Below the pieces are notes generated by a model. The model was not told the origin of the DNA. It saw only the letters and a program-made list of their open reading frames with translations, and did no database searches. The position numbers were made by a program, and so were the translations under genes. DNA of 64,000 nucleotides from Lutraria lutraria (taxonomy: Eukaryota; Mollusca; Bivalvia; Venerida; Mactridae): assembly GCA_964023205.1 (NCBI GenBank), contig OZ026835.1, positions 8,700,414 through 8,764,413 of the forward strand, given 5' to 3'. This document shows, piece by piece, positions 61,401 through 64,000 of the stretch (position 1 is its first letter; every line of letters begins with the position of its first letter).

Positions 61401-63857
61401 CTCTGGGGCGGCTCTGAAATGATCATAACTGTTGAATGGGCTGTTAAACAACAGATAAAAAATGACACAAAGATCACACAAAACAAATTTTATATCAAGT
61501 CAATATATATACCACAGAACAACATGTCTATGTATAACTATTGACTTACTGATTTTTTTATATTGTTTTACAAATACAAATTTTGTACACTATGCTGAAG
61601 TATTTTTCCTGGAAAAAGAACACAAGTTAACAATATCTTACCTTATCTTTTGTTTCCATGATTTTTGTTCTATCTATGATAAACTCAACAACATCACCCT
61701 ACAATAAGAACAAAGTATCACAATTATGTATCCAGTTCAGAATGTTTGCTTAAACCTGTATAGTACAATAAATTTGATTGGCAAGTTAAACAATCAAGCT
61801 ACATTTGATTGGCTGAGGCAAAATTTACATCCAATAAGATTAAATGATCTAAAAGATGGTTTAAAGAATTAACTTGAGCATTTCTTACGCAGTTTAGTCT
61901 AGATACAAATGAACAAACGAAATCTTACCAATGCATCAGAGATTTCTCGAACCACACATGGAATAATGGCTGTACTGAGGTAACCCAGTAAATCATTAGG
62001 AGATGTATCATATGGTATGGCAGATAAAATCTTTTGAATCAACTCTCTACTTAACACAGAACTTTCCCAATTTGTCTGAAACAAAAACCAAAATGCTTAT
62101 TTAGTATGGTAAAGAAAATTTCCTGCAGAAGTTTAATATCCAGTCCTTAAACTTCATACAAAATACGATAAAAATATGTAGTGTTGTTTAATGTACAAAG
62201 CCTAAGCAGTGCTATTTTGACTAAATACAGTGCAACGCCTATAAGAGAATACTGCAAAACAATGGAGGAAAATGGAGATAAAGGGAGAAGGGGTCCAAAA
62301 AACGGATAAAAAATTGTCATAAATACCTGATGTCGAGTCCAAATCACAAATCCGTAGTCAAGCTGCCCCCTGTCAAACCATCGGAGTGATTCTTGTAACA
62401 AATCAACACGCATAAACTGTTCCCACTTCTCACCACTGATATAAGAGTAGCATTATAATATTAACATAAGCAGTCAACACAAAAACTGTCTAACTCGGCC
62501 TTCCGGCAAAGAATTCGAATAAGTCTAAATTACTGACTTTCATGTCCAGTAAAATTCCTTTGATATTGAGTAAAAATTCAACTAAATATATATTGTTGGC
62601 CAGTTTGGCCAGTCTGGTTCAATTGTTTTCAAGCTATTTCATTCCTCTGATCTAGTCATTGGTATCAAATTTCCCATACACTGCAAGGACTGGTGATATT
62701 CTAACATAGCCAATTATTTACTTAAGTGTATTTTAAACTCCAAAAACATTTAATTTGTCATTTCATAAGTATGTTTTTATAGTTTTTCATTAAAACTTAA
62801 CATCAAGCATTCTTCAAACTTAATTAAACATTTAATATGGGAAGCACATTATGAATATCAAATTTATTAATCCAAATATATTAATAGGATGTGAATGTAA
62901 TTTAAAATGCCTGAATTCTTTTTTTAGTTATTGATCACATGACTACAAGATCCAACAGTATAGAAAACAATAAGAATTCATGGCAAAGTATATACTTAAT
63001 GTAGTTCAAGTATTCTTAATATTTTAAGTACAGCAGAACATGGTTATTGTGAATCCATGGGGACACGAGTATTAACTTCATCACATCCATATTTAACTAT
63101 ATATCCACAAAAAATGAAACAAAGATCATGTCCAGGGAAAAATAACACTATATACTGAATCCAATTCTTCACTATATCTGAGATCACTATAACCATGTGT
63201 TACTGTATTTAATGTTCTACCTGTAGGCATCCTCCCCAAAAGCCAATCTGAAGGTCAGTAATCGATGATGAATCTCCAATAGCTACAATACGATAAAGTT
63301 CATGATGAAATATCTTTATTATACTTAAAACGGTAGAAACAGTAGACATGTTATATGTTATCATACTTTCCTGAATGAGGGGCCATACAGATAGCACCAC
63401 TTGATATTTTGCTGGTTACCAACTTGGCAAAGATATTATGCCCATTTACATCTTGACCAAGCTTAGTGTAGATTGAATGGGAACAGCTCAAATGAAAAAG
63501 CTGGCAACTATAGGGGATGATGTCAATCAGCCCACTGCATGTACTCACTGCATCATGGGTGGAAGCTGAAAGTTTCGAAAAAATGAAAATCTTATCTTGG
63601 TAATATAAACAGTAAATACCAGTATTTTTGACCTGGGAAAAAAAATTCCAGCACATTCTGGGAAACTTTCTTCATTGTTTAATACATCCTGATGGGCAGA
63701 TAAAAAGACATAGAAACAGAGTTGTAGTAAATTAAATATCATACACAGACAATACAAACATAAAAACAATTGAATCAAGAAAGTAAAATACCTTGCTGTA
63801 CATTTCTCTTTGTTTTTCCTTAACAACAGGGTCCTGGCTGGCAGCGGCTTTCAGTAA
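32049..63857 (-). CDS. KNTC1: Kinetochore-associated protein 1 (Rod), RZZ complex subunit; 5' end outside window
   Basis: 48 exons with GT-AG boundaries join in frame to 5163 nt: 1720 residues plus stop. Rod, with Zw10 and Zwilch, forms the RZZ complex of the outer kinetochore corona. RZZ recruits Spindly/dynein and Mad1-Mad2 for the spindle checkpoint. Identification rests on collinear similarity, from memory, to human KNTC1 (2209 aa): NWPQSAIQFAEYLYK, WAAIPWSPGVEQMV, SPYDYETIEFVLEVM, LYEHPSITQ, LVKGIWKNHSHEK, and CPVLKDLDGPGLAKLY. The N-terminal beta-propeller and about the first quarter are beyond position 64000; the alpha-solenoid and Rod C-terminal domain are present. Introns hold most of the window's MITEs and SINEs. 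One exon boundary, at 50092, is ambiguous, because in-frame AGs further upstream would add a few residues. No frameshift or stop was seen. Confidence 0.95.
34918..34990 (+). other. G-rich tract with G-quadruplex potential
   Basis: A run of GGGGTGAGGGGTGGGGTGGG-type sequence extends about 70 bp in a KNTC1 intron. Many runs of three to four G separated by one to three bases fit a quadruplex pattern. G is on the strand that serves as template for KNTC1, so the RNA would be C-rich. Confidence 0.7.
35733..36887 (+). mobile_element. Tandem-repeat-carrying element R3
   Basis: The head AAACAAGAGGGCCAAGATGG is followed by CCCTATATCGCTCAC. The core is seven monomers of about 145 bp marked by GACCTAGTTTTTGACCCC (about 35811, 35951, 36098, 36242, 36390, 36532, 36678). 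The tail hairpin TAGCTCACTTTGTCAC/TTTG/TGACATGTGAGCTA is followed by AA. It sits in the KNTC1 intron between exons 35434 and 37497. Confidence 0.72.
37690..37926 (-). mobile_element. tRNA-derived SINE, family B, in KNTC1 intron
   Basis: The minus-strand head is GACCCGCCTCTGTGGTTGAG, then TGGTTAAGGTTGCTGACTTC. The body closely matches the copies at 12747 and 46495. It is inserted in the KNTC1 intron between exons 37497 and 38164, in the same orientation as the gene. Confidence 0.78.
41041..46936 (-). CDS. KNTC1: KNTC1 exons, fifth block (start of the Rod C-terminal domain)
   Basis: Exons 46751-46936, 46081-46168, 45611-45706, 44745-44835, 43923-43981, 43336-43476, 42694-42778, 42114-42187 and 41041-41248. 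Markers are SPYDYETIEFVLEVMSEADE (human DPYDYEMIEVVLKVIERADE), IRLPIHPLLHGDPWKII, and PSVLIQKLYEHPSITQ (human LYEHPSINQ). The family's conserved C-terminal region, which resembles NBAS/Sec39 solenoids, begins about here. Confidence 0.93.
41574..42073. mobile_element. piggyBac-like MITE flanked by TTAA (500 bp)
   Basis: TTAA at 41570-41573 and 42074-42077 bracket ends AGGGGTAACT and AGTTACCCCT, a perfect 10-bp inverted repeat. TTAA duplication is the hallmark of piggyBac-type transposition. No transposase is encoded. It lies in the KNTC1 intron between exons 41041 and 42114, 40 bp from the latter's donor. Confidence 0.75.
42395..42660 (-). mobile_element. tRNA-derived SINE, family A, in KNTC1 intron
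   Basis: Shares with 1545-1806 the tRNA-like head (GGTTAAAGCCTTGGTCTACT, then GATCAAGAGGTTGTGAGT) and a body containing CCACCTAGGAATGATGTGGG on the minus strand. It ends 34 bp from the donor of the exon at 42694. Confidence 0.78.
46495..46740 (-). mobile_element. tRNA-derived SINE, family B, beside a KNTC1 exon
   Basis: The minus-strand head GACCCGCCTCCATGGTCGAG, then TGGTTAAGGTCGCTGACTTC, is the best preserved of the family. It ends about 10 bp from the exon at 46751, so the donor region abuts the SINE, and a short ORF runs across both. Confidence 0.8.
47601..52851 (-). CDS. KNTC1: KNTC1 exons, fourth block
   Basis: Exons 52667-52851, 51882-51979, 51171-51327, 50374-50546, 50015-50092, 48901-49029, 48132-48248 and 47601-47710. 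Peptides include RLLPEVCSRLANQAVCICDP, NQYLELCKSCSLLLQVSQQC, LISSTLVLPLVTKYAV, and ENASWGYKLSKMKISF (human DAQWGIRLGKLGISF). The exon ending at 48248 has its acceptor inside a 70-bp triplication. The donor of the 50015 exon lies 13 nt from a TTAA-flanked MITE. Confidence 0.9.
48212..48421. repeat. 70-bp tandem triplication spanning a KNTC1 splice acceptor
   Basis: Three essentially identical units start at 48212, 48282 and 48352. Each contains 5' exon sequence of the 48132-48248 exon, its TATGTATAG acceptor and upstream intron. The array therefore has three copies of the exon start. Only the acceptor nearest the exon body (48249-48250) keeps frame; use of the others would add 70 or 140 nt. 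Confidence 0.95.
49109..49179. repeat. Perfect hairpin, 32-bp arms
   Basis: The left arm 49109-49140 begins CATAAATTAGGCCATAAATC. The right arm 49148-49179 is its exact reverse complement, with loop TAGTTTT. It lies in the KNTC1 intron between exons 48901 and 50015. The absence of mismatches suggests recent origin. Confidence 0.92.
49432..49997. mobile_element. piggyBac-like MITE flanked by TTAA (566 bp)
   Basis: TTAA at 49428-49431 and 49998-50001 flank inverted ends: AGGGGCATGCCCAGGAACTG and, at the other side, AGGGGCATGCCCTGGAACTG (one mismatch in 20). No transposase is encoded. The right end is 13 nt from the donor of the KNTC1 exon at 50015. Confidence 0.82.
53175..56760 (-). CDS. KNTC1: KNTC1 exons, third block, with a 26-nt microexon
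   Basis: Exons 56623-56760, 55785-55913, 55229-55301, 54716-54780, 54026-54133, 53723-53748 and 53175-53276. The 26-nt exon TEGYVKIY(R) is required: without it the flanking exons are out of phase, and with it the peptide KIYRLARILQISDTTIQ matches the human KLHRQALALQMSKQELE segment residue for residue in length. Other markers are MEDALEVMRSCGVN, LYSFRLRQLIDCDR and AMKYVNAGDIETAVKIC. Confidence 0.9.
53320..53490. mobile_element. MITE with ACAGTAAAACATGGTTATAGTGAA-type ends
   Basis: It opens ACAGTAAAACATGGTAACAT and closes TTCACTATATCCATGTTATA, an imperfect inverted repeat. Similar copies occur at about 63030-63210, 40486-40560 and 13790-13910. Short and non-coding. Confidence 0.6.
56190..56213 (+). 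repeat. Poly-G tract
   Basis: 18 consecutive G, an A and five more G in a KNTC1 intron. Such runs slip in replication and sequencing, so the exact length is uncertain. Confidence 0.85.
57351..60705 (-). CDS. KNTC1: KNTC1 exons, second block
   Basis: Exons 60589-60705, 59828-59947, 59016-59159, 58340-58438, 57891-57994 and 57351-57453. Diagnostic peptides: ENWPQSAIQFAEYLYKRL, RQLDDVLHKYKCRLTLAQF, TIAFRMLDKVVALDLI, AAWEAKAAAIIDCISDVE, and MKWAAIPWSPGVEQMV. Human counterparts are KANWPENGLQLAEIFF, LHRKYNCKLALSDF, TIVFRMFDKVLAPELI, AWEAKAMAVIACLSD and YAAVVPWSAAVEQLV. The exon at 57891 can start at CAA (57994) after ACTAG, the choice that keeps phase. Confidence 0.92.
59968..60151. mobile_element. 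Complete AAAGGCC-type MITE in KNTC1 intron
   Basis: The left end TACAGTCAAATCTGT and the right end ACAGGTTTGACTGTA are inverted copies, and the interior repeats AATAAAGGCCATCCTGTGAA in both orientations. It is the clearest full-length member of the family described at 24299. Confidence 0.8.
61642..63857 (-). CDS. KNTC1: KNTC1 exons, first visible block
   Basis: Exons 63792-63857, 63221-63282, 62327-62435, 61929-62075 and 61642-61698. They encode LLKAAASQDPVVKEKQ, LLEIHHRLLTFRLAFGEDAY, GEKWEQFMRVDLLQESLRW, a segment ending LDYGFVIWTRHQ, and STAIIPCVVREISDAL. These align with the human region around HAKLTTFYGAFGPEKFSG, LVCAQYLWLRHRANFESRF and KNDVIPFVRRT. This is the start of the alpha-solenoid after the propeller. 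The upstream exon is out of the window. Confidence 0.88.
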
Positions 63858-64000
63858 CTGAAAAAAAAAGATAATTTATGTTACACCTTTGTACTGTAAT
63901 TAACCATATGAAACTGAAACTTTGCCAAAACCAAGGTAATGGCCACATGGCGGTAGAATTTCTGACTATACGGCCAGTGAAATGATTCCCATCTGAGATC

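Overview
This window is animal nuclear DNA. It is AT-rich, has short exons with canonical GT-AG introns, and carries many interspersed repeats. The repeats (tRNA-derived SINEs, short palindromic DNA elements, and elements that begin with an 'AAGAGGGCCATGATGGCCC'-type palindrome and end in a GCTCACC/GGTGAGC hairpin) are of kinds I associate with bivalve molluscs. A clam-like bivalve is my best guess; the species is inferred, not shown.

Three protein genes can be rebuilt by joining exons. (1) Positions 768-6511 (+): the 3' part of a DUSP8/DUSP16-type MAP-kinase phosphatase. There are three exons (768-915, 2003-2126, 4234-6511) with an intact HCxxGxxR active site, a long Ser/Thr-rich tail and a GSMELIQVS terminus. 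The N-terminal rhodanese exons lie before the window. (2) Positions 21833-27693 (-): a complete four-exon gene for a 158-residue protein that I do not recognise. (3) Positions 32049-63857 (-): 48 exons of KNTC1/Rod, the large subunit of the kinetochore RZZ complex. They give 1720 residues through to the stop codon; the 5' end lies beyond the window. Intron phases agree at every junction and the summed coding length is divisible by three.

Layout: 1-7.3 kb, phosphatase gene with tandem repeats and a SINE in its introns; 7.3-21.8 kb, gene-poor DNA with minisatellites, SINEs, MITEs and one unassigned exon-like segment at 13405; 21.8-27.7 kb, the 158-residue gene, whose first intron holds a 1.6-kb tandem-repeat element; 27.7-32.0 kb, repeats, a second such element and an 18-bp minisatellite; 32.0-64 kb, KNTC1, whose introns hold a third such element, two TTAA-flanked piggyBac-like MITEs, many short palindromic elements, and a 70-bp triplication that copies a splice acceptor.

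The phosphatase converges on the two minus-strand genes. Nothing suggests that the three genes work together: one dampens MAPK/JNK signalling, one acts in the spindle checkpoint, and one is unknown. I found no wholly new multi-gene system. The most unusual items are the three head/tail-sharing repeat elements with unrelated tandem cores, the triplicated exon boundary, the 26-nt microexon in KNTC1 and the 158-residue orphan gene.
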